Source of the DNA: Arthrobacter sp. AK04
Lineage (GTDB): Bacteria; Actinomycetota; Actinomycetes; Actinomycetales; Micrococcaceae
NCBI RefSeq assembly: GCF_021129155.1
Contig: NZ_JAJOMC010000009.1
Span: forward strand, 47,034 to 111,033
Direction of reading: 5' to 3'
DNA: 64,000 nucleotides
How positions within the stretch are numbered: position 1 is the stretch's first letter; each line of letters starts with the position of its first letter. Positions 26,223 to 34,617 of this stretch are shown in pieces. The notes beneath the pieces are model-generated. The model did no database searches, was not told the DNA's origin, and saw only the letters and a list, made by a program, of their open reading frames with translations. The translations under genes and the position numbers were made by a program.

Positions 26223-26470
26223 TATTTACTCCTTGCGTCGCGCCGGTTCTCAGACCGAAAATCTTCCTACGGAATGAGCCTTGCGGAACGGTTGATCGGG
26301 GTGTCTCTTGACCTGCCTGGATTTTGCCAGACCAGGCCTAAACTCCCGTGCCAGAAGCAGTTGCTCCCATCCGGTCCAGGACTGCTCCTGGGCGCAAGGG
26401 GGCACTATGCCGTGGCACGCTTGTTTACGAGGTTGATGACGGCGCACGAACGGCGCCATACAAACTCAAT

Positions 26471-26479
26471 ATCCTAGCA
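26471..26479 (-). promoter_or_regulatory. Candidate extended -10 promoter of the spc operon (rplN)
   Basis: On the - strand TGC-TAGGAT forms an extended -10 element (TGn plus TAnnnT) with TAGGAT at 26476-26471. No good -35 box is visible, which an extended -10 can tolerate. It would start a leader of about 240 bases before rplN. Confidence 0.42.
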
Positions 26480-26512
26480 CAGTTCGGGCCAGTCCCCATA
26501 TCACCGCCAGCC

Positions 26513-26785
26513 CTCCCCCGCAACACCGCAGGGGCGCTCCCCTGCAAGGCGTACGGCGGAGTCAGGCCCACAGGCCGCCGTCGGACGCTCTCTCACTTAA
26601 GGGGCGTTTTTCACCGACGCTCTATCACTTGTTTGAGGAAGCTGAGAGAGCGTCCTTCGAAAAGCCGCATTTAGTGAGAGCGCGTCCGGGGGGCGGACGA
26701 CGGCGTCACGCACGGCAGCCCTTCGACGCACCACAGTTTCCACTCCCCCGCAACACCGCCGGGCGCTGCCCTGCAAAGCGTACGG
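26513..26785. repeat. Direct repeat of a ~44-bp flanking module
   Basis: The segment beginning CTCCCCCGCAACACCGC at 26513 recurs at 26743, and the similarity continues through GCGTACGG (26513-26556 and 26743-26785, a few substitutions). Each copy precedes one inverted array. A weak third version may start near 27030. Confidence 0.65.
26584..26687. repeat. Inverted array of GACGCTCT[A/C]TCACTT units, copy 1
   Basis: Two forward units (26584-26598 and 26616-26630, 32 bases apart) face two reverse-complement units (about 26642-26654 and 26673-26687, about 31 bases apart). The whole can fold into one long hairpin with about 30-bp arms. Copy 2 lies 287 bases away with near-identical sequence. Confidence 0.8.
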
Positions 26786-26870
26786 CTGCGCCTGGCACAG
26801 AGGACTTTGAAACAGCTGCGTCTTGGCCCACGCAGGTGCCACGACACGGAGACCTGCCCCGCCGCCGTCG

Positions 26871-26974
26871 GACGCTCTCTCACTTAAGGGGCGTTTTTTA
26901 CCGACGCTCTATCACTTGTTTGGGGAAGGTGAGAGAGCGTCCTTCGAAAAGCCGCATTTAGTGAGAGAGCGTCC
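26871..26974. repeat. Inverted array of GACGCTCT[A/C]TCACTT units, copy 2
   Basis: Forward units at 26871-26885 and 26903-26917 and reverse units at 26929-26942 and 26960-26974, again at 32-base spacing. The inter-unit sequences match copy 1 almost base for base, and the downstream flank (GCGGACGACGGCGTCACGCA, about 26980 on) is also shared with copy 1 (about 26692 on), so the block is a tandem duplication. Confidence 0.8.
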
Positions 26975-27107
26975 CGGGGGGGCGGACGACGGCGTCACGC
27001 ACGGCAGCCTCTCGGCGCACCAGGGTAACGCTCCCGCGCAATCCCGCGGCGCCGCCGTCGTACGTCATCCGAAAGGGTGCTCCCGTGACAGAGACCCGTT
27101 AACGCGA

Positions 27108-27138
27108 AAACCCCCGCTCCCAGTGGGAGCAGGGGTTT
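27108..27138 (-). terminator. Terminator after rpsQ (end of the S10 operon)
   Basis: AAACCCCCGCTCCCA (27108-27122) pairs with TGGGAGCAGGGGTTT (27124-27138) with one mismatch, and a short T-run follows on the - strand. It begins 22 bases past the rpsQ stop and isolates the S10 operon from the spc operon. Confidence 0.75.
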
Positions 27139-27160
27139 CCGGATACCTAAGCAGCAGGTG

Positions 27161-27466
27161 CTACTTGGCCTTCTCGAGGATTTCCACGAGCCGCCAGTTC
27201 TTGGTGGCGGACAGCGGACGGGTCTCGGCGATGACAACAAGGTCGCCGATGCCGGCGGTGTTGTTCTCATCATGTGCCTTGACCTTGGAGGTACGGCGGA
27301 TGACCTTGCCGTACAGGGCGTGCTTCACGCGGTCCTCAACCTGGACAACGATGGTCTTTTCCATCTTGTCAGAGACCACGTAGCCGCGACGCGTCTTGCG
27401 GTAACCGCGCTGCTCAGCCGTGGCTGCGGTAGCAGTTTCCGTCACGTTCTCGTCCTTTTCACTCAC
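27161..27466 (-). CDS. rpsQ: 30S ribosomal protein S17
   Basis: This 101-residue OB-fold protein binds the 16S 5' domain. Conserved parts are [40 protein letters not shown] and [21 protein letters not shown] ~17-residue N-terminal extension precedes the core. The GTG start overlaps the rpmC stop in GAGGATGCCAAGTGA, the same junction sequence as rplD/rplW. It is the last gene of the S10 unit. Confidence 0.97.
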   Translation of the reverse strand: MSEKDENVTETATAATAEQRGYRKTRRGYVVSDKMEKTIVVQVEDRVKHALYGKVIRRTSKVKAHDENNTAGIGDLVVIAETRPLSATKNWRLVEILEKAK

Positions 27467-27807
27467 TTGGCATCCTCCTCGGTCTCAACCGTTTCAGCCT
27501 TGGGGGCTTCAGCCTTGGGGGCCTTCTTGGTTGCTGCCTTCTTGGACTTCTTTTCTTCCTTGGCTTCCACAACCGGTGCGGCAACCTCGGCACGAATGCC
27601 CAGCTCGCGCTCACGGAGAACGGTGTAGATGCGGGCGATGTCCTTCTTTACCGCGCGCAGACGACCGTGGTTCTCCAGCTGTCCGGTGGCGGACTGGAAA
27701 CGCAGGTTGAACAGCTCTTCCTTGGCCTTGCGGAGTTCTTCAACGAGACGCTCGTTGTCGAAACCGTCCAGCTGTGCGGGAGCCAGATCCTTGGATCCTA
27801 CTGCCAT
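27463..27807 (-). CDS. rpmC: 50S ribosomal protein L29 with C-terminal extension
   Basis: L29 lies at the tunnel exit and contributes to the binding site for SRP and trigger factor. Residues ~1-75 hold the family core ([56 protein letters not shown]). The last ~35 residues are a Lys/Ala/Glu-rich tail ending ETEEDAK, making it 114 residues against ~65 usually. The end of the gene doubles as the ribosome-binding region for rpsQ. Confidence 0.96.
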   Translation of the reverse strand: MAVGSKDLAPAQLDGFDNERLVEELRKAKEELFNLRFQSATGQLENHGRLRAVKKDIARIYTVLRERELGIRAEVAAPVVEAKEEKKSKKAATKKAPKAEAPKAETVETEEDAK

Positions 27808-27809
27808 TT

Positions 27810-28226
27810 CTATTCACCACCTTCGCGACGCAGAATGCGTGCCTTCAACGGGAGCTTGTGGATTGCCAGGCGCAGTGCCTCGCGGGCTACCGATTCCTCG
27901 ACACCGGAGATCTCGAAGAGAACCCGGCCCGGCTTGACGTTTGCGACCCACCATTCCGGTGAACCCTTACCGGAACCCATGCGGGTTTCGGCAGGCTTCT
28001 TGGTCAGGGGACGGTCCGGGTAGATGTTGATCCAGACCTTGCCGCCACGCTTGATGTGGCGGGTCATCGCGATACGGGCAGACTCGATCTGACGGTTGGT
28101 GACGTATGCCGGGCTCAGGGCCTGGATGCCGTACTCACCGAAGGAGACCTTGGTGCCGCCCGTAGCAGCGCCGGAACGACCCGGGTGGTGCTGCTTACGG
28201 TGCTTGACTCGACGTGGGATAAGCAT
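27810..28226 (-). CDS. rplP: 50S ribosomal protein L16
   Basis: L16 helps position A-site tRNA. The 138-residue protein has [60 protein letters not shown] and [20 protein letters not shown]. It is canonical in length and lies between rpsC and rpmC with no gap to rpsC. Confidence 0.98.
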   Translation of the reverse strand: MLIPRRVKHRKQHHPGRSGAATGGTKVSFGEYGIQALSPAYVTNRQIESARIAMTRHIKRGGKVWINIYPDRPLTKKPAETRMGSGKGSPEWWVANVKPGRVLFEISGVEESVAREALRLAIHKLPLKARILRREGGE

Positions 28227-29060
28227 TTAAGCCTGTCCTCCTTCTACAGCTGCAGCAGGTGCAGCCTCAGCTGCCGGCGCTTCTGCAGCAGGAGCTGCGT
28301 CAGCGGCCGGGCGGTCGTTGCGACGGCGGCGGTCACCACGGTCAGCGCCACCCGGGCGGCCCGGACGGTCGCCGGAGCGTCCGCGGGACGGGGCGGAAGC
28401 GGCCTGCTGGGCCAGTTCCTTGGCGGTGACGTCACCCTTGTAGATCCAGACCTTCACGCCGATGCGGCCGAAGGTGGTCTTGGCTTCGTAGAAGCCGTAG
28501 TCGATGTTCGCGCGGAGGGTGTGCAGGGGCACACGGCCTTCGCGGTAGAACTCCGAGCGGGACATTTCAGCGCCACCCAGTCGACCGGAGCAGGCGATAC
28601 GGATGCCCTTGGCACCTGCACGCTGTGCGGACTGCATGGCCTTCTTCATCGCGCGGCGGAATGCCACACGTGAAGTCAGCTGCTCAGCAACGCCCTGGGC
28701 AACAAGCTGTGCTTCCATCTCGGGGTTCTTGACCTCGAGGATGTTCAGCTGGACCTGCTTGCCGGTGAGCTTTTCGAGCTCGCCGCGGATGCGGTCTGCT
28801 TCTGCTCCACGGCGGCCGATGACGATGCCGGGACGGGCCGTGTGGATGTCCACGCGGACGCGGTCACGGGTGCGCTCGATCTCAACCTTGGCGATACCGG
28901 CGCGCTCCATGCCCGTGGACATGAGCTGGCGGATGCGGATGTCTTCGCGAACGAAGTCCTTGTACCGCTGGCCGGCCTTGGTGCTGTCAGCGAACCAGTG
29001 CGATACGTGATCGGTGGTGATGCCGAGTCGGAACCCGTGCGGGTTTACTTTCTGTCCCAC
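28227..29060 (-). CDS. rpsC: 30S ribosomal protein S3
   Basis: S3 forms part of the mRNA entry helicase. The 277-residue protein starts [20 protein letters not shown], has the KH domain ([20 protein letters not shown]) and the C-terminal domain [20 protein letters not shown] and [14 protein letters not shown]. The last ~55 residues are an Arg/Gly/Asp then Ala/Glu-rich low-complexity tail typical of actinobacteria. The GTG start lies directly after the rplV stop. Confidence 0.97.
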   Translation of the reverse strand: MGQKVNPHGFRLGITTDHVSHWFADSTKAGQRYKDFVREDIRIRQLMSTGMERAGIAKVEIERTRDRVRVDIHTARPGIVIGRRGAEADRIRGELEKLTGKQVQLNILEVKNPEMEAQLVAQGVAEQLTSRVAFRRAMKKAMQSAQRAGAKGIRIACSGRLGGAEMSRSEFYREGRVPLHTLRANIDYGFYEAKTTFGRIGVKVWIYKGDVTAKELAQQAASAPSRGRSGDRPGRPGGADRGDRRRRNDRPAADAAPAAEAPAAEAAPAAAVEGGQA

Positions 29061-29426
29061 TTAGCGAGCCTCCTCTTTCTCCGGGGTAGCGACTACCACG
29101 GTGATGTGGCTCGTGCGCTTCTTGATCTGAAATGCGCGACCCTGGGCACGCGGCTGGAACCGCTTCATGGTCGGGCCTTCATCAACAAACGCTTCGCTGA
29201 TGATGAGGTCACCTTCGTCAAACGCCACGCCATCGCGGTCCGCGAGGACCCGGGCGTTGGAGATTGCCGACTGTACTACCTTGAATACCGGCTCTGAAGC
29301 TGCCTGGGGGGCAAACTTCAGAATTGCCAGAGCCTCATTCGCTTGCAATCCACGAACAAGGTTGACGACGCGCCGGGCCTTCATAGGCGTTACGCGGATG
29401 TGGCGCGCAATTGCCTTGGCTTCCAT
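29061..29426 (-). CDS. rplV: 50S ribosomal protein L22
   Basis: L22 lines the peptide exit tunnel; its hairpin loop is a site of macrolide resistance. The 121-residue protein has [40 protein letters not shown] and [15 protein letters not shown]. The loop sequence looks wild type. It lies between rpsS and rpsC. Confidence 0.98.
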   Translation of the reverse strand: MEAKAIARHIRVTPMKARRVVNLVRGLQANEALAILKFAPQAASEPVFKVVQSAISNARVLADRDGVAFDEGDLIISEAFVDEGPTMKRFQPRAQGRAFQIKKRTSHITVVVATPEKEEAR

Positions 29427-29464
29427 TGCTTTCCTTCTCTCGTCTTTGACGTAAGTGCAGGCGC

Positions 29465-29746
29465 CTAGCGGCGCTTGCCCTTACGGTCGTCCTTGACATG
29501 GCCGCGGAATGTCCGCGTGGGAGCGAATTCGCCGAGCTTGTGCCCGACCATCGACTCAGTGACAAACACCGGGATGTGCTTGCGTCCGTCGTGTACGGCG
29601 ATCGTGTGTCCGAGCATGTCGGGGATGATCATCGAACGGCGGGACCAGGTCTTGATGACGTTCTTGGTGCCCTTTTCGTTTTCCCTGGCTACCTTCACAA
29701 AGAGGTGCTGGTCAACGAAAGGACCTTTTTTCAGGCTGCGTGGCAT
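29465..29746 (-). CDS. rpsS: 30S ribosomal protein S19
   Basis: A 93-residue head protein with the standard sequence [60 protein letters not shown] and a basic C-terminus. It lies 12 bases after rplB. Length and motifs are canonical. Confidence 0.98.
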   Translation of the reverse strand: MPRSLKKGPFVDQHLFVKVARENEKGTKNVIKTWSRRSMIIPDMLGHTIAVHDGRKHIPVFVTESMVGHKLGEFAPTRTFRGHVKDDRKGKRR

Positions 29747-29758
29747 GTGTCCAGGCTC

Positions 29759-30598
29759 CTATCGCTTGTTCTTGCCAGTACGACGGCGACGAACAATAAG
29801 CTTGTCGCTCTCTTTGTTGGGGCGGCGGGTGCGGCCTTCCCGCTGACCGTTGGGGTTGACGGGGTTACGTCCACCGGACGTCTTACCCTCGCCACCACCG
29901 TGCGGGTGGTCAACCGGGTTCATGGCGACACCACGGACGGTCGGGCGGACGCCCTTCCAGCGCATACGGCCGGCCTTGCCCCAGTTGATGTTCGACTGCT
30001 CGGCGTTGCCGACCTCGCCGACGGTTGCGCGGCAGCGCACGTCAACGTTGCGGATTTCGCCGGAAGGCAGGCGCAGCTGCGCGAAACGGCCTTCCTTTGC
30101 AACGAGCTGGATCGATGCGCCGGCGGAGCGGCCCATCTTGGCGCCGCCACCCGGACGCAGTTCAACTGCGTGGATAACGGTACCTACCGGGATGTTGCGC
30201 AGGGGCAGGTTGTTGCCAGGCTTGATGTCAGCATTGGCGCCGGCCTCTACGAAGTCACCCTGGGACAGCTTGTTCGGGGCGATGATGTAACGCTTGGTGC
30301 CATCAACGTAGTGCAGGAGGGCGATGCGAGCCGTACGGTTCGGATCGTACTCAATTTCAGCAACGCGGGCGTCCACGCCGTCCTTGTCGTGACGACGGAA
30401 GTCGATCAGACGGTACTGGCGCTTGTGTCCGCCACCCTTGTGACGGGTGGTGATCTTACCGGTGTTGTTACGGCCGCCCTTTTTGGGCAGCGGACGTACC
30501 AACGACTTTTCCGGCGTCGACCGCGTGATTTCGGTGAAGTCCGCTACGCTCGAGCCACGACGGCCCGGGGTAGTCGGCTTGTATTTACGGATTCCCAT
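29759..30598 (-). CDS. rplB: 50S ribosomal protein L2
   Basis: L2 is required for subunit association and peptidyl-transferase assembly. The 279-residue protein has [40 protein letters not shown], and the C-terminal catalytic-centre segment [20 protein letters not shown] with the conserved His. Length and position are canonical. Confidence 0.98.
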   Translation of the reverse strand: MGIRKYKPTTPGRRGSSVADFTEITRSTPEKSLVRPLPKKGGRNNTGKITTRHKGGGHKRQYRLIDFRRHDKDGVDARVAEIEYDPNRTARIALLHYVDGTKRYIIAPNKLSQGDFVEAGANADIKPGNNLPLRNIPVGTVIHAVELRPGGGAKMGRSAGASIQLVAKEGRFAQLRLPSGEIRNVDVRCRATVGEVGNAEQSNINWGKAGRMRWKGVRPTVRGVAMNPVDHPHGGGEGKTSGGRNPVNPNGQREGRTRRPNKESDKLIVRRRRTGKNKR

Positions 30599-30627
30599 AA
30601 TTTATTTCCTCGTTAAAGTGGTCTCCG

Positions 30628-30933
30628 CTACGAGAGCGGACCGCCGAAGATGTCGATGGTGCCTTCTTTGAGGGTGACAATCGCACGCTTGGTGTTCTTG
30701 CGGGTACCCCATCCGAATTTGGTGCGCTTGCGCTTACCGGCACGGTTGATGGTGTTGATCGAGTCGACCTTGACGGAGAAGATTTTCTCCACGGCCAGCT
30801 TGATCTCGGTCTTGTTCGAACGGGGGTCCACCAGGAAGGTGTACTTGCCCTCGTCGATCAGGCCGTAGCTCTTTTCCGACACGACGGGTGCAAGCACAAC
30901 GTCGCGGGGATCCTTGATGGTGGCTGCACTCAC
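30628..30933 (-). CDS. rplW: 50S ribosomal protein L23
   Basis: L23 is the main docking site for trigger factor and SRP at the tunnel exit. The 101-residue protein has [40 protein letters not shown] and [20 protein letters not shown]. Its GTG start overlaps the rplD stop within GAGGATGCCAAGTGA, a junction identical to rpmC/rpsQ. Confidence 0.98.
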   Translation of the reverse strand: MSAATIKDPRDVVLAPVVSEKSYGLIDEGKYTFLVDPRSNKTEIKLAVEKIFSVKVDSINTINRAGKRKRTKFGWGTRKNTKRAIVTLKEGTIDIFGGPLS

Positions 30934-31553
30934 TTGGCATCCTCCTCATTCTTTGCCACTGCCTTGCCGGCAACGAATGCGTCGTAGGCAGCCTTGGTGA
31001 AGACAACGTCATCAGAGACGAGAACGTCGTAGGTGTTCAGCTGGTCTGCGTACAGAACGTGAACTCCGGCGAGGTTGCGCACGGACAGTGCAGCAACATC
31101 GTTGGCGCGCTCGATGACGACCAGCAGGTTCTTGCGGTCGGAAACACCGCGCAGTGCTGCGAGTGCAGCCTTGGCGGAGGGCTTGGTGCCTTCAACCAGC
31201 TCTGCGACGACGTGGATACGGCCGTTGCGTGCCCGGTCAGACAGAGCGCCGCGAAGTGCAGCAGCAATCATCTTCTTGGGGGTGCGCTGGCTGTAGTCAC
31301 GCGGGGTGGGACCGTGGACAACGCCACCGCCGGTCATGTGAGGAGCACGGATGGAACCCTGACGGGCGCGGCCGGTGCCCTTCTGCTTGAACGGCTTGCG
31401 TCCTGCACCGGAAACTTCGGCGCGGGTCTTGGTCTTGTGGGTACCCTGGCGAGCAGCAGCGAGCTGGGCAACGACAACCTGGTGCAGCAGCGGCACGTTG
31501 GTCTGAACGTCGAAGATCTCTGCAGGCAGGTCAACCTGGACAGTGTTAGCCAT
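30930..31553 (-). CDS. rplD: 50S ribosomal protein L4
   Basis: L4 lines the exit tunnel and in E. coli represses the S10 operon. The 207-residue protein has the tunnel-loop segment [20 protein letters not shown], then [20 protein letters not shown] and the C-terminal [20 protein letters not shown]. It ends AKNEEDAK, and the codons for that tail carry the ribosome-binding site for rplW. Confidence 0.98.
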   Translation of the reverse strand: MANTVQVDLPAEIFDVQTNVPLLHQVVVAQLAAARQGTHKTKTRAEVSGAGRKPFKQKGTGRARQGSIRAPHMTGGGVVHGPTPRDYSQRTPKKMIAAALRGALSDRARNGRIHVVAELVEGTKPSAKAALAALRGVSDRKNLLVVIERANDVAALSVRNLAGVHVLYADQLNTYDVLVSDDVVFTKAAYDAFVAGKAVAKNEEDAK

Positions 31554-31557
31554 TGAA

Positions 31558-32208
31558 CTAGGCTCCCTTCACGGCGGTGCGTACGAGGACGACCTGGCCG
31601 CGGGCGCCGGGAACGGCACCCTTGATAAGGAGCAGCGACTTCTCGACGTCAACCGCGTGGACCGTGAGGTTCAGCGTGGTGTGACGAACGGCGCCCATGC
31701 GGCCGGCCATTTTCATGCCCTTGAAGACGCGGCTCGGGGTGGATGCGCCACCGATTGAACCGGGCTTACGGTGGTTCTTGTGGGCACCGTGGGAAGCTCC
31801 AACGCCGTGGAAGCCGTGACGCTTCATAACACCGGCGAAGCCCTTACCCTTGGTGGTGCCGATGACGTCGATCTTCTGGCCGGCTTCGAAGACCTCTACG
31901 GAGAGCTCCTGGCCCAGCTCGTACTCAGCAGCATCTGCGGTACGGAGTTCGACGACGTGGCGGCGAGGCGTGACGCCTGCCTTTTCAAAGTGACCAGCCA
32001 GCGGCTTGGTGACCTTGCGGGGATCGATCTGGCCGTAGCCGATCTGAACGGCGACGTAGCCATCAGCTTCTGCGTTGCGCAGCTGGGTGATGACGTTCGA
32101 ATCTGCCTGGACCACAGTGACGGGGATGAGCTTGTTGTTCTCGTCCCAGACCTGGGTCATGCCGAGCTTCGTGCCCAGCAGGCCCTTTACGTTACGGGTT
32201 GCGGTCAT
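31558..32208 (-). CDS. rplC: 50S ribosomal protein L3
   Basis: L3 is an assembly initiator whose loops reach the peptidyl-transferase centre. The 216-residue protein has [60 protein letters not shown] and [14 protein letters not shown]. It is canonical and lies 17 bases after rpsJ. Confidence 0.98.
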   Translation of the reverse strand: MTATRNVKGLLGTKLGMTQVWDENNKLIPVTVVQADSNVITQLRNAEADGYVAVQIGYGQIDPRKVTKPLAGHFEKAGVTPRRHVVELRTADAAEYELGQELSVEVFEAGQKIDVIGTTKGKGFAGVMKRHGFHGVGASHGAHKNHRKPGSIGGASTPSRVFKGMKMAGRMGAVRHTTLNLTVHAVDVEKSLLLIKGAVPGARGQVVLVRTAVKGA

Positions 32209-32225
32209 AGTCTCTCAGCACCTCC

Positions 32226-32534
32226 CTACAGCTTGATTTCGATGTTCACGTCAGCCGGCAGGTCGAGACGCATAAGCGAGTCAACAGCCTTCGGCGTGGG
32301 ATCGATGATGTCGATAAGACGCTTGTGCGTGCGCATTTCAAAGTGCTCGCGGCTGTCCTTGTACTTGTGCGGAGAGCGGATGACGCAGTACACGTTCTTC
32401 TCCGTAGGCAGCGGCACGGGGCCCACTACCGTTGCGCCTGCGCGCGTGACCGTCTCAACGATCTTCCGTGCTGAAACGTCAATGACCTCGTGGTCGTATG
32501 ACTTCAGCCGGATGCGGATTTTTTGTCCCGCCAT
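32226..32534 (-). CDS. rpsJ: 30S ribosomal protein S10
   Basis: This 102-residue protein of the 30S head also serves, as NusE, in transcription antitermination. It reads [40 protein letters not shown] and [20 protein letters not shown]. It heads the S10 operon; the ~380-base upstream gap to the divergent GH1 gene must contain the operon promoter. Confidence 0.98.
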
Positions 32535-32916
32535 GTCGCCTGACTCTCTTTCAGTAAATGCTGCTCTGTTTACTTACGTGTTGTATGGCTGCCGAAGCAT
32601 TTGAAGTCGTAACTACCACCCGCCGCACAAACTGAATCCGGATGAATCCGGGTTCCTCACCTTGCCGGCGCAACCGACCCCCGCGGTCGGGCGTGTCGCG
32701 CTTGGCACGCATACAAATCCGCTATTCCATGGGGAGTGGGTTATGTTTGGTCTTCCACTTGGACCCTGACACCCGGCATTATCCGGATCGGGACACGAAG
32801 AAGCGCTTGAACAACTCATCTAGTATGCCGGAATTTAGCGACAGAAGCGAATCGGTACCTCCGGCACCTCCCTGCACGTGGTCCTGCCCACCCCCATTGC
32901 CCCAGGTGATTGCCGA
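32535..32916. other. Divergent intergenic region between rpsJ and the GH1 gene
   Basis: No gene is supportable. On the - strand a TACTAGAT sequence at 32825-32818 is a possible -10 region for the S10 operon, giving a leader of about 280 bases, but no convincing -35 box was found. A frame of 68 codons on the - strand (32613-32819) shows no protein features. Promoters for the GH1 gene should also lie here. Confidence 0.5.
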
Positions 32917-34368
32917 ATGGATGATAGGGGGATGACTTTGGAAAGCACCGATTCGGCGACCGAACTGGCGGGCCGCATGCCGCCGTCGTTCACCCTGGGG
33001 GTCGCGGCCGCGGCCTTCCAGATCGAGGGAGCAGTGGCCGACGGCGGGCGCGGACCGTCAGGGTGGGATGCCTTCGCCGAGAAGCCCGGCACCATCATGG
33101 ATGGTCACTCCCCCGCCGTAGCGTGCGACCATTACAACAGGCTGCCGGAGGACGTCGCACTGCTCCAGGAACTCGGCGTGGACTCCTACCGCTTCTCGCT
33201 GTCCTGGCCGCGGATTCAGCCAGACGGGCGTGGAGCCTTCAATAAGGAAGGCCTCGATTTCTACGACCGGCTGCTGGACCAGCTGCTCGCCGCCGGGGTC
33301 TCTCCCATGGCCACTCTCTACCACTGGGACACGCCGCTGCCGCTGGAACACCACGGCGGCTGGCTGAACCGGGAAACAGCCCAGCGCTTCGGCGACTACG
33401 CCAGCGCCGCCGGCGAGCGTTTTGGGGACCGTGTGGCCCAGTGGGTCACGCTCAACGAACCGGTCTCGGTAACCCTGAACGGCTACGCCCTCGGCGTCCA
33501 CGCCCCGGGCCATGCGCTGATGTTCGATGCACTCCCCTCCATCCACCACCAGCTGTTGGCTCACGGCCTTGGCGCGCAGGCCCTGCGCGCTGCCGGCGTG
33601 GCCGGGGGCATCGGCGTAACCAACCTGCATGCCCCCGTCCGGCCGGCAAGCCGAAAGATTGGCGACCGGCTGGTGGCGCACCTCTATGACCTGCTCATGA
33701 ACAGGATCTATGCGGATCCGGTGCTGCTGGGCCGCTATCCCGCCCTTCCGCTCTACGCCCGGCCGTGGCTCCGGTCCATCGGTAAAATTTCCGACGCCGA
33801 CCTGCGCACCATCCACCAGCCCCTGGACTTCTACGGCCTCAACTACTATTTCCCGGTGAAGGTTGCCCTGGGGCGCGGCACAGCGTCAATTCCGGCGGAC
33901 GTACATAAAGCCGTCGCGAGGCTGCCCTTCCATGAGGTGGGCTATCCGGAATACAGCAGCACCGGGTTCGGCTGGCCTGTGGCTCCGGATCATCTGGGGG
34001 TCCTCCTGAAGGAACTCCAGGACCGCTATGGCCAAGCTCTGCCCCCGGTGTACATCACCGAGGGCGGCGCCAGCTTCCCGGAACCGGACACGGTTTCCGG
34101 AACGTTGGCCGACGAGGAAAGGGTGACGTACCTGGCGGCGCATCTGGGGGCTGCCCTTGATGCTACTGCCCCCGGCGGGATCGCCGCGGGTGTGGACCTG
34201 CGCGGCTACTACGTGTGGACCCTGATGGACAACTTCGAATGGGCCGCCGGGTACTCCCAGCGGTTCGGGTTAATCCATGTTGACTTTGAGACGCAGGAGA
34301 GGACCCCGAAGAAGTCCTTTTACTGGTACCAGGCACTCAGCCGGGCGAGGAAAGCAAAGCGCTCGTAG
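32917..34368 (+). CDS. Glycoside hydrolase family 1 beta-glucosidase-like enzyme
   Basis: This 483-residue enzyme would cleave beta-linked glucosides or galactosides. GH1 features are FTLGVAAAAFQIEGAVADGG, YRFSLSWPRIQPDGRGAFN, ATLYHWDTPLPLEHHGGW, the acid/base motif VTLNEP near residue 183, the nucleophile motif VYITEGGASF (usually ITENG) and YYVWTLMDNFEWAAGYSQRF. There is no signal peptide, so it is cytoplasmic and probably acts on imported oligosaccharides. I chose ATG 32917 with AGGTGA 7 bases upstream; ATG 32932 is an alternative. It lies between rpsJ and tuf on the opposite strand, an unusual location. Confidence 0.93.
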   Translation: MDDRGMTLESTDSATELAGRMPPSFTLGVAAAAFQIEGAVADGGRGPSGWDAFAEKPGTIMDGHSPAVACDHYNRLPEDVALLQELGVDSYRFSLSWPRIQPDGRGAFNKEGLDFYDRLLDQLLAAGVSPMATLYHWDTPLPLEHHGGWLNRETAQRFGDYASAAGERFGDRVAQWVTLNEPVSVTLNGYALGVHAPGHALMFDALPSIHHQLLAHGLGAQALRAAGVAGGIGVTNLHAPVRPASRKIGDRLVAHLYDLLMNRIYADPVLLGRYPALPLYARPWLRSIGKISDADLRTIHQPLDFYGLNYYFPVKVALGRGTASIPADVHKAVARLPFHEVGYPEYSSTGFGWPVAPDHLGVLLKELQDRYGQALPPVYITEGGASFPEPDTVSGTLADEERVTYLAAHLGAALDATAPGGIAAGVDLRGYYVWTLMDNFEWAAGYSQRFGLIHVDFETQERTPKKSFYWYQALSRARKAKRS

Positions 34369-34390
34369 CTGCGGCCTTACCGGCTGCGAG

Positions 34391-34516
34391 CTACAGGTTC
34401 TTGTTTGCCCGGTTGATCCGCTTGGCACGGTCGATCTCGTTGCGGAAGTGCTTCTTGGCCCAGAACACCCCGGCGACGACGGCAACTGCGATGATCAGGA
34501 AGATAAGCCAGCCCAT
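34391..34516 (-). CDS. Small membrane protein, 41 residues
   Basis: This short frame encodes MGWLIFLIIAVAVVAGVFWA followed by a highly basic tail KKHFRNEIDRAKRINRANKN and a final Leu: one membrane helix with a cytoplasmic, charged C-terminus. An AAAGGAG ribosome-binding site lies at good distance before the ATG, and codon choice is GC-rich like its neighbours, so it is probably real. It lies between the convergent GH1 stop (34368) and the tuf terminator (34566), downstream of tuf on the same strand. The function is unknown. Confidence 0.7.
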   Translation of the reverse strand: MGWLIFLIIAVAVVAGVFWAKKHFRNEIDRAKRINRANKNL

Positions 34517-34565
34517 GATGAACTCCTTTCGGTCAGGCAACAGTATCAGGGACGGGTTAACCAAA

Positions 34566-34603
34566 AAGAACAGCCCCGCTGCAGTAGCAGCGGGGCTGTT
34601 CTT
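34566..34603. terminator. Strong bidirectional terminator after tuf
   Basis: AAGAACAGCCCCGCTGC (34566-34582) and GCAGCGGGGCTGTTCTT (34587-34603) form a perfect 17-bp stem with a 4-base loop. A-rich sequence on the low side gives a T-run on the - strand. It starts 14 bases past the tuf stop. Confidence 0.85.
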
Positions 34604-34617
34604 CAGTTCAACAAGAA

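Larger units (their letters stand above)
26223..27160. other. 0.94 kb non-coding, repeat-rich gap between rpsQ and rplN
   Basis: No gene is supportable here. Reading frames of up to 186 codons exist, but they run through inverted repeats and have no recognisable protein. The gap holds, from low to high coordinates, the rplN leader, a candidate promoter near 26471, two copies of a composite repeat (26513-26733 and 26743-27021), a degenerate third flank near 27029, and the rpsQ terminator at 27108-27138. Confidence 0.7.

Noticed and set aside
26584..26974. Insertion sequence remnants
   Set aside because: No transposase fragment and no target-site duplication are visible; the inverted ends are internal repeats of one unit.
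26629..27383. Overlapping frames of 110-186 codons in the rpsQ-rplN gap
   Set aside because: They translate inverted repeats, and the longer one runs into rpsQ on the opposite strand. Repeated peptide segments simply mirror the DNA repeats.
32613..32819. 68-codon - strand frame in the rpsJ-GH1 gap
   Set aside because: No ribosome-binding site, no recognisable sequence, and it lies where the S10 leader is expected.
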